Source: DASZHJ01 sp035581425
Lineage (GTDB): Bacteria; Pseudomonadota; Alphaproteobacteria; ATCC43930; CGMCC-115725
Reading direction: 5' to 3'
NCBI GenBank assembly: GCA_035581425.1
Contig: DATJVP010000058.1
Span: forward strand, 1 to 64,000
Length of the DNA: 64,000 nt
Shown: piece by piece, positions 10,081-17,825 of the stretch
Layout of the letters: each line of letters begins with the position of its first letter
Numbering within the stretch: position 1 is the first letter of the stretch
Notes under the pieces: generated by a model
Seen by the model: the letters and a program-made list of their open reading frames with translations, nothing else
What the model was told of the DNA's origin: nothing
The model's database searches: none
Position numbers and translations under genes: made by a program

Positions 10081-11294
10081 TGATCTCGGTGGAGGAAGCA
10101 CGCAAGCGCCTGCTGCGCCCGCTGAAGCCACTGGCGGCCGAGCAAGTAGGGTTGGCGGAGGCCTTCGGCCGGGTGCTCGCGGAGAATGTGACTGCGCGCC
10201 GAACCCAGCCGCCGGCGGCTCTCTCGGCCATGGACGGCTATGCCGTCCGCACAGCCGATGTCGCCCGTGTTCCCGTCCGGCTCAAAGTCGTGGGGGCCGT
10301 GCCAGCGGGGAATTCGTACGACAAGCCCGTGCGCCCCGGAGAGGCGGTCCGCATCTTCACGGGGGCGCCGCTTCCCGAAGGCACGGATGCGATCGTGATC
10401 CAGGAGGACACCGAGCGCGAGGGTGACATCGTCGTCGTTAAGGAGGGCGCGCCCGGGGGTCGCTACGTGCGGCCGGCCGGACTCGATTTCGTCGCGGGAA
10501 GCGTCGGCATCGTCGCCGGCCGGCGCCTCACTGCGCGCGACATCGGCCTCGCAGCGGCGATGGACCGTCCCTGGCTCATGGTGCGTCGGCGTCCGCGCGT
10601 TGCGATCCTCGCGACCGGCGACGAGATCGTCATGCCCGGCGATCCCATCGGCCCCAATCAGATCGTGAGCTCCAACAGCATCGCGCTCGGTGCCTTCGTC
10701 AGGGCCTGCGGCGGAATTCCACTTCAGCTCGGCATCGCCGCCGACCGACCCGAGGCACTCCGCCAGGCAGCGGAGGGGGCGCGCGGTGCGGATCTTCTCG
10801 TCACCACCGGCGGCGCCTCCGTCGGCGAGCACGATCTCGTCAAGGACGCGCTGGGCGCCGCGGGGCTCGAGCTGGATTTCTGGAAGATCGCGATGCGGCC
10901 TGGAAAGCCGCTGATGGTCGGGCGCTATCGCGACGCCGCCATGGTGGGCCTGCCGGGGAATCCCGTCTCCACCCTCGTCTGCGCGCTCATCTTCTTGAAG
11001 CCCGCAATCGAGCATCTCTCCGGCTTAGATCCCAGCGCGGAGCCGCCGGCAACGGCGCGGCTCGCAAGGCCTCTGCCTGAGAACGACCGGCGCGAGGATT
11101 ATCTCCGCGCCACTCTCGCCCGCGGCGCCGACGGCGATCTCGAGGCGACGCCCTTCGAGAAGCAGGACAGCTCCATGATCTCCCTGCTCGCGCGCTCCGA
11201 CTGCCTCGTGGTGCGGCCGCCACTTGCACCGGCTGCCGCGAAGGGTGAGCGCGTCACGATCATCCCGCTCGGAGGCGGGCTCCTCGCCCTCTGA
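10080..11294 (+). CDS. moeA: Molybdopterin molybdenumtransferase
   Basis: A 404-residue enzyme that inserts molybdate into adenylated molybdopterin. The domains are in family order: N-terminal MoeA domain with SAMDGYAV, a MoCF/MogA-like domain with ILATGDEIV and TTGGASVGEHD, then a C-terminal beta domain after LPGNPVSTLV. It starts at the last base of the moaC stop (TAATG), so it is tightly coupled. It is the last conserved gene of the trpGDC-moaC-moeA block. In related genomes lexA comes next, but here about 6.5 kb of accessory genes intervene. Confidence 0.96.
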   Translation: MISVEEARKRLLRPLKPLAAEQVGLAEAFGRVLAENVTARRTQPPAALSAMDGYAVRTADVARVPVRLKVVGAVPAGNSYDKPVRPGEAVRIFTGAPLPEGTDAIVIQEDTEREGDIVVVKEGAPGGRYVRPAGLDFVAGSVGIVAGRRLTARDIGLAAAMDRPWLMVRRRPRVAILATGDEIVMPGDPIGPNQIVSSNSIALGAFVRACGGIPLQLGIAADRPEALRQAAEGARGADLLVTTGGASVGEHDLVKDALGAAGLELDFWKIAMRPGKPLMVGRYRDAAMVGLPGNPVSTLVCALIFLKPAIEHLSGLDPSAEPPATARLARPLPENDRREDYLRATLARGADGDLEATPFEKQDSSMISLLARSDCLVVRPPLAPAAAKGERVTIIPLGGGLLAL

Positions 11295-11304
11295 GGCGAG
11301 AGCG

Positions 11305-12075
11305 ATGGACACGCTCCTCCTCAAGCTGGTGGTGACGCCGGTCCTCATCGGCGTCGCGACGCTGATCGGGCGCCGCTGGGGCCAAGCCATCGGTGGTTGG
11401 CTCGTGGGCCTGCCCCTGACCTCGGCGCCAATTTCCTTCTTCTTCGCCCTCGATCACGGCACGCAGTTCGCGGCCGATGCGACCGCGGGCTCGCTCCTGG
11501 GGATCGCCGCGGAATCAAGTTTCTGCATCGCCTATGCCGCCTGCGCGCGCCGCGCGGGCTGGCCGGGCGCGCTCCTCGTGGGATCCTGCGCCTTCGCCGC
11601 GGCCGTCGCGATCTTGAGCGTGTTGCCGCCGCTATCGCGCCCCGCCATTGTCGCCCTCCCCCTCGCGGTTCTCTTGCTGGCGCTCTACGTGACGCCGCGG
11701 TTCAAGCCGGGAACGCCGATCGCGGCGGCTCCGCGCTGGGATCTTCCCGCGCGCATGGTCGCGACGACGGCACTCGTCGTCGTCCTCACGGCAACGGCGG
11801 GCCGGCTAGGGCCGCAGCTCAGCGGCATCGTCGCGACGTATCCTCTCTTCGCCTCGGTGCTCGCGGTATTCGGGCATCGCGCCTACGGAGCCGACGCCGC
11901 GCTCAATGTCCTGCGGGGACTGCTGCTCGGTCTCTTTTCCTTCGCGGCTTTCTTCGTCGTGCTCGGTGCCGCGATCGTCCCGCTCGGCATCGCCGAGGCT
12001 TTCGCGCTCGCGACCCTCGCGGCGCTCGCGACGCAGGGGCTCTCGTTGCAGGTCGTGCGGCGCGGCCTGCGCTAG
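11305..12075 (+). CDS. Integral membrane protein with internal duplication, unknown function
   Basis: A 256-residue, very hydrophobic protein with about 7-8 predicted membrane helices and no signal peptide. I do not recognise a named family. The two halves look related: GRRWGQAIGGWLVGLPLTSA near the N terminus aligns with GRLGPQLSGIVATYPLFAS in the second half, each followed by a Gly/Ala-rich helix ending LLG. This is the pattern of small transporters built by duplication. The start is the ATG at 11305 behind GGCGAGAG, 10 bases after moeA. The frame extends upstream into moeA but without hydrophobic character. It could belong to the moeA transcript, but a role in molybdate biology is only a guess. 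Confidence 0.75.
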   Translation: MDTLLLKLVVTPVLIGVATLIGRRWGQAIGGWLVGLPLTSAPISFFFALDHGTQFAADATAGSLLGIAAESSFCIAYAACARRAGWPGALLVGSCAFAAAVAILSVLPPLSRPAIVALPLAVLLLALYVTPRFKPGTPIAAAPRWDLPARMVATTALVVVLTATAGRLGPQLSGIVATYPLFASVLAVFGHRAYGADAALNVLRGLLLGLFSFAAFFVVLGAAIVPLGIAEAFALATLAALATQGLSLQVVRRGLR

Positions 12076-12077
12076 CA

Positions 12078-12120
12078 TTGACGCAAGCGGAGGCTGGTGC
12101 AAACATGGAACAATGTTCCA
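12078..12120 (+). promoter_or_regulatory. iclR promoter with IclR-type palindromic operator over the start codon
   Basis: TGGAACAATGTTCCA at 12106-12120 is a perfect 6-bp inverted repeat around AAT. It closely follows the E. coli IclR consensus form TGGAA...TTCCA. The iclR start codon (12113-12115) is the centre-right of this palindrome. A -35 TTGACG (12078-12083) lies 17 bases before a weak AAACAT (12101-12106). If used, this would place transcription near 12113, giving an almost leaderless mRNA and an operator over -10/+1. Autorepression of the whole cassette is the simple reading. Confidence 0.65.
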
Positions 12121-12955
12121 ATCCGCCCGAGGCCGCAAAGCACCGGCGCAGCGATCGGTACGCGGCCTCCTCGATATATTGGAGGTGCTGGCGGAGGCGG
12201 GCGACGGTCTCGCGCTCACGGAGATTGCAGGCCGCGTCAAACTCGCCAAGAGCGCGACGCATCGCCTCCTGACTACCCTCTGCGAGCGAGGGCTCGCCAT
12301 TCAGGACGAGGCGACGCAGCATTATCGGCTCACCATGCTGCTCGCGGCGCTGGGCTTTCGCTTTCTCGCGGAGACCGGCATCACGGAGATCTGCCAGCCC
12401 GTGCTCGACCGTCTCGCCGCCGAGACCGGCGAGCTCGCGCGCATGGCGATCGTGGAGCCGCCGAGGATGACATGGACCGCGAAGGCGCAGGGCGCGCGCA
12501 GCGGCCTGCGCTACGATCCCGACATGGGCCGCGAGGTGATCCTGCATGCGACCGCCACGGGCAAGGCCTGGCTCGCGACCCTCCCGGAGCGCGAGGCGCT
12601 GGCACTCGTCCGCAAGCGCGGCTACGGGACCCCCGCTCGCTTCGGCCCGCGTGCGGTGCGGAACGAGGCCGAGCTCAAGCGCGAGCTCGCGGAGACGCGC
12701 CGCCGTGGCTATGGCGTGGCCCTCGAGGAAGGCGAGCCCGGAACGGCGGCGATTGCCTGCGTCATCCGTGCCTCCCTCGCGCCCAACGCGCCGGTCGTCG
12801 CGACCGTGAGCATCGCGGGCCCCGTGGTGCGCCTGACGCCCGCGCGGCGGGGCGCGCTCTCGCGCGCCGTCTTCGCTGCCGCGCGCGAGCTCTCGAGCCT
12901 CTGGCCGATCCGCCGGCATCTCGAGGCGAGCGGCCGCCTCGCGCGGAGCGCCTGA
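12113..12955 (+). CDS. IclR-family transcriptional regulator
   Basis: A 280-residue regulator with an N-terminal winged helix-turn-helix (RSVRGLLDILEVLAEAGDGL, then SATHRLLTTLCERGLA) and a C-terminal IclR effector-binding domain (ETGELARMAIVE... HATATGKAWLATLPE... GYGVALEEGEPGTAAIACVIR). IclR proteins usually repress or activate nearby catabolic or transport operons in response to small organic acids. The start at 12113 is the only in-frame ATG near the HTH, and it lies inside a 15-bp palindrome, a probable autoregulatory operator. The stop is 3 bases before the ABC permease gene, so regulator and transporter are one unit. The ligand is unknown. Confidence 0.9.
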   Translation: MFQSARGRKAPAQRSVRGLLDILEVLAEAGDGLALTEIAGRVKLAKSATHRLLTTLCERGLAIQDEATQHYRLTMLLAALGFRFLAETGITEICQPVLDRLAAETGELARMAIVEPPRMTWTAKAQGARSGLRYDPDMGREVILHATATGKAWLATLPEREALALVRKRGYGTPARFGPRAVRNEAELKRELAETRRRGYGVALEEGEPGTAAIACVIRASLAPNAPVVATVSIAGPVVRLTPARRGALSRAVFAAARELSSLWPIRRHLEASGRLARSA

Positions 12956-12958
12956 GCC

Positions 12959-13783
12959 ATGACCGAGGTAGCGATCCGCCCCACGGTTCCCCGCCGCCTA
13001 TCGGCTTTCCTGCACCGGCGAGCGCGACTCATCGCGGCGTTCCTGATCCTCTTCGTCGGGTGGGAGCTCGGCGTCCGCCTTTTCCACGTCAAGGAATACC
13101 TGCTTCCGCCGCCGAGCCTCGTGCTCTACGCATTTCTCGGGCATTGGCAGACCGTACTCGCGAGCGCCTGGACGACGACGTTGGAGATACTCGCGGGTTA
13201 TGCCGTGGGCGTCGTCGTGAGCGTGCCGCTCGCGCTCGCGATCTCCTATTCGCGCTTCCTCGAGGAGACCGCCTATCCCGTGATCGTCTTCCTGCAGATC
13301 GTGCCGAAGATCGCGGTGGCGCCGCTGTTCATCATCTGGTTCGGGTTCGGCTTCACGCCGAAGCTGCTGCTGGTCTTCCTGCTGTCGTTCTTTCCGATCG
13401 TCGTGAGCAGCATCGCGGGCTTCAAGTCGATCGATCCCGAGATCATGGATTTCGCGCGCTCGACCGGCGCGCGGAACCTCCTGCTCTTCGCGAAGATCCG
13501 CCTCCCGCACGCGCTCCCGGAAATCTTCACGGGACTCAAGGTCGGCGCGGCGTTCTCCGCGACCGCCGCCGTCGTCGCCGAGTTCGTGGCCTCCGACCGC
13601 GGGCTCGGCTACCTGCTCCTGCAGTACAACGGCGACCTCAACACGCCCATGGTCTTTGCCACGATCGTCCTGCTGAGCCTCATCGGCCTCGCGGTCTACT
13701 ATTCGGTTGTGCTGATCGAGCGCCTGACGATCCCCTGGCACGTATCGCAAGACAGCGCCCAGAGCGCGCTGGAGCCGATCTGA
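12959..13783 (+). CDS. ABC transporter permease, NitT/TauT/SsuC family
   Basis: A 274-residue inner-membrane permease with about six helices. Its cytoplasmic EAA-type loop (DFARSTGARNLLLFAKIRLPHALPEIFTGLKVG region) matches SsuC/TauC/ThiX-type permeases. It follows the IclR gene by 3 bases and precedes a matching binding protein and ATPase, making a complete importer. The family carries nitrate, sulfonates, taurine, pyrimidine thiamin precursors and aromatic acids. The substrate cannot be told from the permease. Confidence 0.92.
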   Translation: MTEVAIRPTVPRRLSAFLHRRARLIAAFLILFVGWELGVRLFHVKEYLLPPPSLVLYAFLGHWQTVLASAWTTTLEILAGYAVGVVVSVPLALAISYSRFLEETAYPVIVFLQIVPKIAVAPLFIIWFGFGFTPKLLLVFLLSFFPIVVSSIAGFKSIDPEIMDFARSTGARNLLLFAKIRLPHALPEIFTGLKVGAAFSATAAVVAEFVASDRGLGYLLLQYNGDLNTPMVFATIVLLSLIGLAVYYSVVLIERLTIPWHVSQDSAQSALEPI

Positions 13784-13820
13784 TGCAAAAACCGACATCA
13801 AAATCCCGGGAGGACGCCTC

Positions 13821-14798
13821 ATGCTTCGCACTGCTCTCCGCGCCTTAGCAGCCGCCGCGGCGCTGACGACCCTCGCCTTTCCCGCCGTCGCGGCGGACCA
13901 GGTCTCGCTGCGCTTCAACTGGTATCTGGGCGGGCTCCACACGCCCTTCTATCTCGGAAAGGAGCGCGGCTATTACGCGCAGGAGGGCATCGACATCACG
14001 CTCAACGAGGGCCGCGGCTCCGCCAACACCGTGCAGGTCGTGGCCGCGGGCTCGGATACCTTCGGGATGGCGGATGCCGGGAGCCTCATGCTCGTCGCGG
14101 CGAAGGGCGGCGAGGTCCAGGCCGTGATGTCGCTCCTCAATACCTCAGGCTTCGGCGTGATCTCGCTTGCGGAGACCGGAATCAAGACGCCGAGCGACCT
14201 CGAAGGGAAACGTCTCGCCGTCACCGCCGGCGACGCGCTGACGCAGCTCTTCCCAGCCATCGTGAAATCGAACCATCTCGACATGAGCAAGATCACGCTC
14301 GTGCAGGTCGATCCCGCGGGGAAGGTCGTCTCGGTGCTGGAGAAGCGCGCCGACGCGCTCTTGGGCGGCATCGACGATCAGTTCTTCCTCATCAAGTACA
14401 AGGGCTTCAATCCCGTCGCCATGCGTTTTGCCGATACCGGCGCAAATACCATCGGCATGACGATCCTCGCGACCAACGAGACCGTGACAAAGCGCGCGGA
14501 CATGGTGCGCCGCTTCGTCAAGGCGACGCAGCGCTCTTGGGAGGCCGCGCGCAGCGAGCCCGACGCCGCCGTCGCCGCAGCGCTCAAGTCAAAGCCCGAC
14601 CTCAACGCGCAGTCGACGAAGGACCAACTCCTCATGGATCTGAGCCTCCTCGCCTCGCCCGCGACCGCGGGAAAGCCCGTAGGCTGGGGAGCGGACTCCG
14701 ATTGGGAGACGACAAAGAAGCTCCTGGCGGAATACCGCGACCTCAAGACCGACAAGCCCGCCTCGGCCTTCTACACGAACGAGTTCATCTCGAAGTAG
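13821..14798 (+). CDS. ABC transporter substrate-binding protein, NMT1/THI5-like (SsuA/TauA superfamily)
   Basis: A 325-residue periplasmic binding protein. The first 25 residues are a Sec signal (LRTALRALAAAAALTT... cleaving near AVAA). The mature N terminus, RFNWYLGGLHTPFYLGKERGYY, is the hallmark of the NMT1/THI5-like fold (aromatic after RFNW, His, then GYY). GGAGG 8 bases upstream of the ATG supports the start. The family binds pyrimidine precursors, riboflavin-like compounds, sulfonates or aromatic carboxylates. No TPP or FMN riboswitch fits in the 37-base gap, so a vitamin substrate has no regulatory support here. Confidence 0.92.
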   Translation: MLRTALRALAAAAALTTLAFPAVAADQVSLRFNWYLGGLHTPFYLGKERGYYAQEGIDITLNEGRGSANTVQVVAAGSDTFGMADAGSLMLVAAKGGEVQAVMSLLNTSGFGVISLAETGIKTPSDLEGKRLAVTAGDALTQLFPAIVKSNHLDMSKITLVQVDPAGKVVSVLEKRADALLGGIDDQFFLIKYKGFNPVAMRFADTGANTIGMTILATNETVTKRADMVRRFVKATQRSWEAARSEPDAAVAAALKSKPDLNAQSTKDQLLMDLSLLASPATAGKPVGWGADSDWETTKKLLAEYRDLKTDKPASAFYTNEFISK

Positions 14799-14803
14799 CG
14801 GGG

Positions 14804-15658
14804 ATGCCGGACATGACGTCCCCCAAACGTCCGGTCCCCCTCGAAGTCGTGCCCGCGAGGGCGCGGCCGACGGCGATCTCGGTCGAGGGCGCGAGCAAGC
14901 TCTTCGGTCATGGAGAGCGCCGCCTGACCGCCCTCGACGAGATCGATCTCGCCGTGAGCGCCGGCGAGTTCGTGGCGATCGTCGGCCCCTCCGGATGCGG
15001 CAAGAGCACGCTGCTGCGAATCATCGCGGGCATCCTCACAGCGAGCACGGGGAGGATCGCCGTGAACGACGCGCCCGTGACGGGGCCCGTCACGGGGCTC
15101 GGCATCGTCTTCCAGAACCCGGTGCTCCTGGATTGGCGGAACGTCCTCGATAACGTCCTCGTGCAGATCGAGCTGCGCAGTCTCGGCCGCGCGCAATATG
15201 TGGATCGCGCGCGGCAGCTCCTGGCGGCAGTAGGGCTCGGCGATTTCGCGGAGCGCTATCCGCGGCAGCTCTCCGGGGGCATGCGGCAGCGGGCTGCAAT
15301 CGTGCGCGCGCTCATCCACGACCCGCCGCTCCTTCTCATGGACGAACCCTTCGGCGCGCTCGATGCCTTGACGCGCGAGCAGATGCGCATCGACCTCGAG
15401 GGGCTCTGGCTCAAGAGCCGCAAGACCGTGCTCTTCGTCACGCACAGCATCGACGAGGCGGTGCTCCTCGCGGACCGGGTCATCGTGATGTCGCCGCGGC
15501 CGGGACGCATCGAGCAGACGATCGAGATCCAGCTTCCCCGCCCGCGCGGTCTCGAAGCGCGCAAGCACCCCTTCTTCCTGCAAGCGACCGAGCGGATCAC
15601 CAACCTCTTCCTCTCGCGGGGCGTCCTGCACCGCGCCAACGCCTTGAGCATCGCCTGA
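14804..15658 (+). CDS. ABC transporter ATP-binding protein, NitT/TauT/SsuB family
   Basis: A 284-residue ATPase with Walker A GPSGCGKST at 61-69, Q-loop FQNPVLLDWRNV, signature LSGGMRQRAAIVRAL, Walker B LLLMDEPFGALD and H-loop FVTHSIDEAV. It powers the importer formed with the two preceding genes. The start is the ATG at 14804, with a second ATG three codons on. The frame is open upstream into the binding-protein gene, but that part is not homologous. The spacing of 5 bases to the binding-protein gene and 33 to the DapA-like gene suggests one operon. Confidence 0.93.
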   Translation: MPDMTSPKRPVPLEVVPARARPTAISVEGASKLFGHGERRLTALDEIDLAVSAGEFVAIVGPSGCGKSTLLRIIAGILTASTGRIAVNDAPVTGPVTGLGIVFQNPVLLDWRNVLDNVLVQIELRSLGRAQYVDRARQLLAAVGLGDFAERYPRQLSGGMRQRAAIVRALIHDPPLLLMDEPFGALDALTREQMRIDLEGLWLKSRKTVLFVTHSIDEAVLLADRVIVMSPRPGRIEQTIEIQLPRPRGLEARKHPFFLQATERITNLFLSRGVLHRANALSIA

Positions 15659-15691
15659 CCCGATGCCCACCATCGAAAGGAGATCCCCGCC

Positions 15692-16642
15692 ATGACCGAC
15701 CTGAGCCTCCGCGGCATCGTCGCCGCGCCGATGCTGCCGATGCGACCAGATTTCTCGATCGACTGGGAGAACACCGCTTCCTACATCGCGGGGATCGCGC
15801 GGACCCGCCCCACCGCGATCGCCATGAACATGGATGCGAGCGAGGGCCCGTCGCTCTCGCGCGAGGAGCAGCTCGAGGTGCTGCGGGTCTCCCGCAAGGC
15901 GATCGGCGATCACTGTGCGCTCGTCTCCGGGCTCATCGCGGGCTCGACTGCGGATGCCGTGAGCTTCGGGCGCGATCTCAAGGCCGCGGGCGCGCAAGGC
16001 TTTGCGATCTTCCCCCCCTTCCCGACCTTCCTCGGCAACCCCGTGCCGTCAGAGATGATCTATCGGTATCACCACGCGATTGCCGAGGGCGTGGGATTGC
16101 CGATCATCGGCTTCCAGTTCCCGGTCGCTTGGGGCCCCAATTTTCCGCCGGAGACGCTGCGGCGGCTCGCCTCGATCCCACAATTCATCGGGCTCAAGGA
16201 GGCCTCCTTCGACACCACCAAGACTGTCGAGACCATCGAGGCCGCCCGCGCGCTGCCGCGCAAGATCGGCGTGATGACCGGGAGCGACACCTTCATCCTG
16301 GAGGCGATGATCATGGGCTGCGACGGCGCGCTCATCGGCTTCGCGGGGATCGCGACGGACCAACTCATCGCCATGCACGAGGCCGTAGGCAAGCGGGACT
16401 TTGCCACCGCCTTCGAGATTTGGGGCCGACTCGGACCGCTAGCCCGCTTTTGCTGGCGCGCGCCGATCCGTGACTATCGTCCGCGCATGAAGGAGGTGCT
16501 GGCTATGCAGGGCGTACTGCGCTCCGCCGCAGTGCGCCCACCGCAGCTCGGCATCGACGATGCCGAGCGCTCGGAGCTGCGACGCCTCGCCGAAGCGGCC
16601 GGTCTCATCGCCTCCGGCGCGCGGCGCGCTGCTGGGGATTGA
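15692..16642 (+). CDS. Dihydrodipicolinate synthase/N-acetylneuraminate lyase superfamily protein, non-canonical active site
   Basis: A 316-residue class I aldolase-fold protein. The Schiff-base lysine is Lys169 in FIGLKEASFD, and TGSDTFILEAMIMGCDGALIG matches the DapA-superfamily C-terminal region. Two canonical DapA features are missing. The GTTGE loop is replaced by the stretch MDASEGPSL, and the proton-relay tyrosine of the ILYNVP block is replaced by Phe (IIGFQFPVA). It is therefore unlikely to make dihydrodipicolinate. It is more likely an aldolase, hydratase or decarboxylase for the compound imported by the upstream transporter. GAAAGGAGAT ahead of the ATG is a strong ribosome-binding site. 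It ends 7 bases from the convergent Asp-box gene. Confidence 0.88.
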   Translation: MTDLSLRGIVAAPMLPMRPDFSIDWENTASYIAGIARTRPTAIAMNMDASEGPSLSREEQLEVLRVSRKAIGDHCALVSGLIAGSTADAVSFGRDLKAAGAQGFAIFPPFPTFLGNPVPSEMIYRYHHAIAEGVGLPIIGFQFPVAWGPNFPPETLRRLASIPQFIGLKEASFDTTKTVETIEAARALPRKIGVMTGSDTFILEAMIMGCDGALIGFAGIATDQLIAMHEAVGKRDFATAFEIWGRLGPLARFCWRAPIRDYRPRMKEVLAMQGVLRSAAVRPPQLGIDDAERSELRRLAEAAGLIASGARRAAGD

Positions 16643-16649
16643 ACCGGCA

Positions 16650-17615
16650 CTAGTTCGGCGCCCAGAGCAGCGCGCGCGTCTCGCCGAGCTGGCGCCGCGC
16701 CTTCACCCAGCTCTCGCCCCCGTCCTTGCTGTAGAAGACCTGCCCGAGGCTGGTCGAGGCAAAGAGGAGGGACGGGTCCGCAGGGTCCGTTGCGACGCAC
16801 CAGGGCGTGCTCAAGATCTCGCCGGGGAGTTGCGCGTCCTCCCAGTGCGCTCCGCGATCGCGGCTTCGCAGTAGGCGTCCCGTCGAGCCCGGCGGCCCAT
16901 CGCCATTCGTTAAGAAGAGCACTCCGCTCCGGTCCGCGCGCGGCACGATCGAGCGCGTGTACTGCCACGGAGAATCCAACGGCTGCAGCGTCCAGCTCGC
17001 GCCATCGTCGTGGCTCACATGCAGGCCCTTGTTCGTGGTGGCGAAGAGCGTGCGGTTACCGTTGTGGAGGATCGCGAGACCATGCACGTCGTCCGAGGCC
17101 ATGCCGGCCGAGGCCTCAGCGAAGGTCTTGCCGCCGTCGCTGCTCCGCCAAACGCCGCCGATCTCGAGGCCCGCGAGCACGAGGTCACGATCCTCGGAAT
17201 CGAAGACGATCTGCGTCACTCTCGGCAGCAAGACTGCCCTACAAGTCTCTGGCAACCCGACCTCGAGGCGGCGCCAGCTTCTTCCACCATCTTCTGAGCG
17301 GAAGAGTGCAGCAGGCCGCGTCCCCGCGAGGATCACGCTGGGATCATGCGGCGAGCGCGCGAGCGACCAGACGCAAAGCGAATCCATGGGCGAGGCGATG
17401 TGCGTGAAGTGGCCCGTCTTGCGATCGAGCCGATAGGCACCGGAATCCGTGCCGGCGAGGATTTCGTCGGGAACGCGGGGATCGCGGTTTAGCGCCCAGA
17501 TCCGAGATTCGCTATAGAGACCGGAGTCGCTGAGATACCGCCCGAGGCTCTCGCCGAAATCGTCGCTATACCAGAGCGACAAACCAATGGTTCCGAGAAA
17601 AAGACGAGGCTGCAT
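16650..17615 (-). CDS. Asp-box (BNR) repeat beta-propeller protein, sialidase/VPS10-like
   Basis: A 321-residue protein built from repeated blades with Asp-box motifs: SEDGGRSW, SSDGGKTF, SHDDGASW, SRDRGAHW and SKDGGESW. The fold is shared by sialidases, VPS10/sortilin and photosystem assembly factor YCF48. I see no sialidase FRIP or arginine triad, so catalysis is unsupported. No signal peptide or membrane helix is seen, which is unusual for the fold and suggests a cytoplasmic or non-classically placed protein. It is convergent with the DapA-like gene (7-base gap), and its upstream side faces the lexA promoter. A role in the cassette is only inferred from position. Confidence 0.8.
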   Translation of the reverse strand: MQPRLFLGTIGLSLWYSDDFGESLGRYLSDSGLYSESRIWALNRDPRVPDEILAGTDSGAYRLDRKTGHFTHIASPMDSLCVWSLARSPHDPSVILAGTRPAALFRSEDGGRSWRRLEVGLPETCRAVLLPRVTQIVFDSEDRDLVLAGLEIGGVWRSSDGGKTFAEASAGMASDDVHGLAILHNGNRTLFATTNKGLHVSHDDGASWTLQPLDSPWQYTRSIVPRADRSGVLFLTNGDGPPGSTGRLLRSRDRGAHWEDAQLPGEILSTPWCVATDPADPSLLFASTSLGQVFYSKDGGESWVKARRQLGETRALLWAPN

Positions 17616-17698
17616 TTGCGCGTCCCTCCCGCACGCATGTTAGCAGCCCGCGCGCCGCCGCACGACGCAGGCGGCGCGGAAACCGGAGAAGACGCTGC

Positions 17699-17750
17699 TT
17701 GACGCCGCGCGAGAACTAAACTAGAACATGCGCCGGTTGTTGTTTTGTTC
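17699..17750 (+). promoter_or_regulatory. lexA promoter with two SOS boxes
   Basis: GAAC-TAAACTA-GAAC at 17713-17727 is an exact alphaproteobacterial LexA box (direct repeat GAAC-N7-GAAC, the complement of GTTC-N7-GTTC). A second near-match, GTTG-N7-GTTC, lies at 17736-17750. TTGACG (17699-17704) and TAGAAC (17722-17727), 17 bases apart, give a good sigma-70 promoter whose -10 is the second half of the first box. LexA bound here would block its own transcription. The rest of the 210-base intergenic stretch 17616-17825 shows nothing else. Confidence 0.85.
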
Positions 17751-17825
17751 TTTCGCCGGAGTGGCCCCACTTGCCTATGCTTCTCCAGACCTCTAGCGGC
17801 GATCCCTGAGACGCGGAGATAGACG

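Noticed and set aside
13784..13820. TPP or FMN riboswitch before the THI5-like binding protein
   Set aside because: The gap is only 37 bases and shows no conserved riboswitch core.
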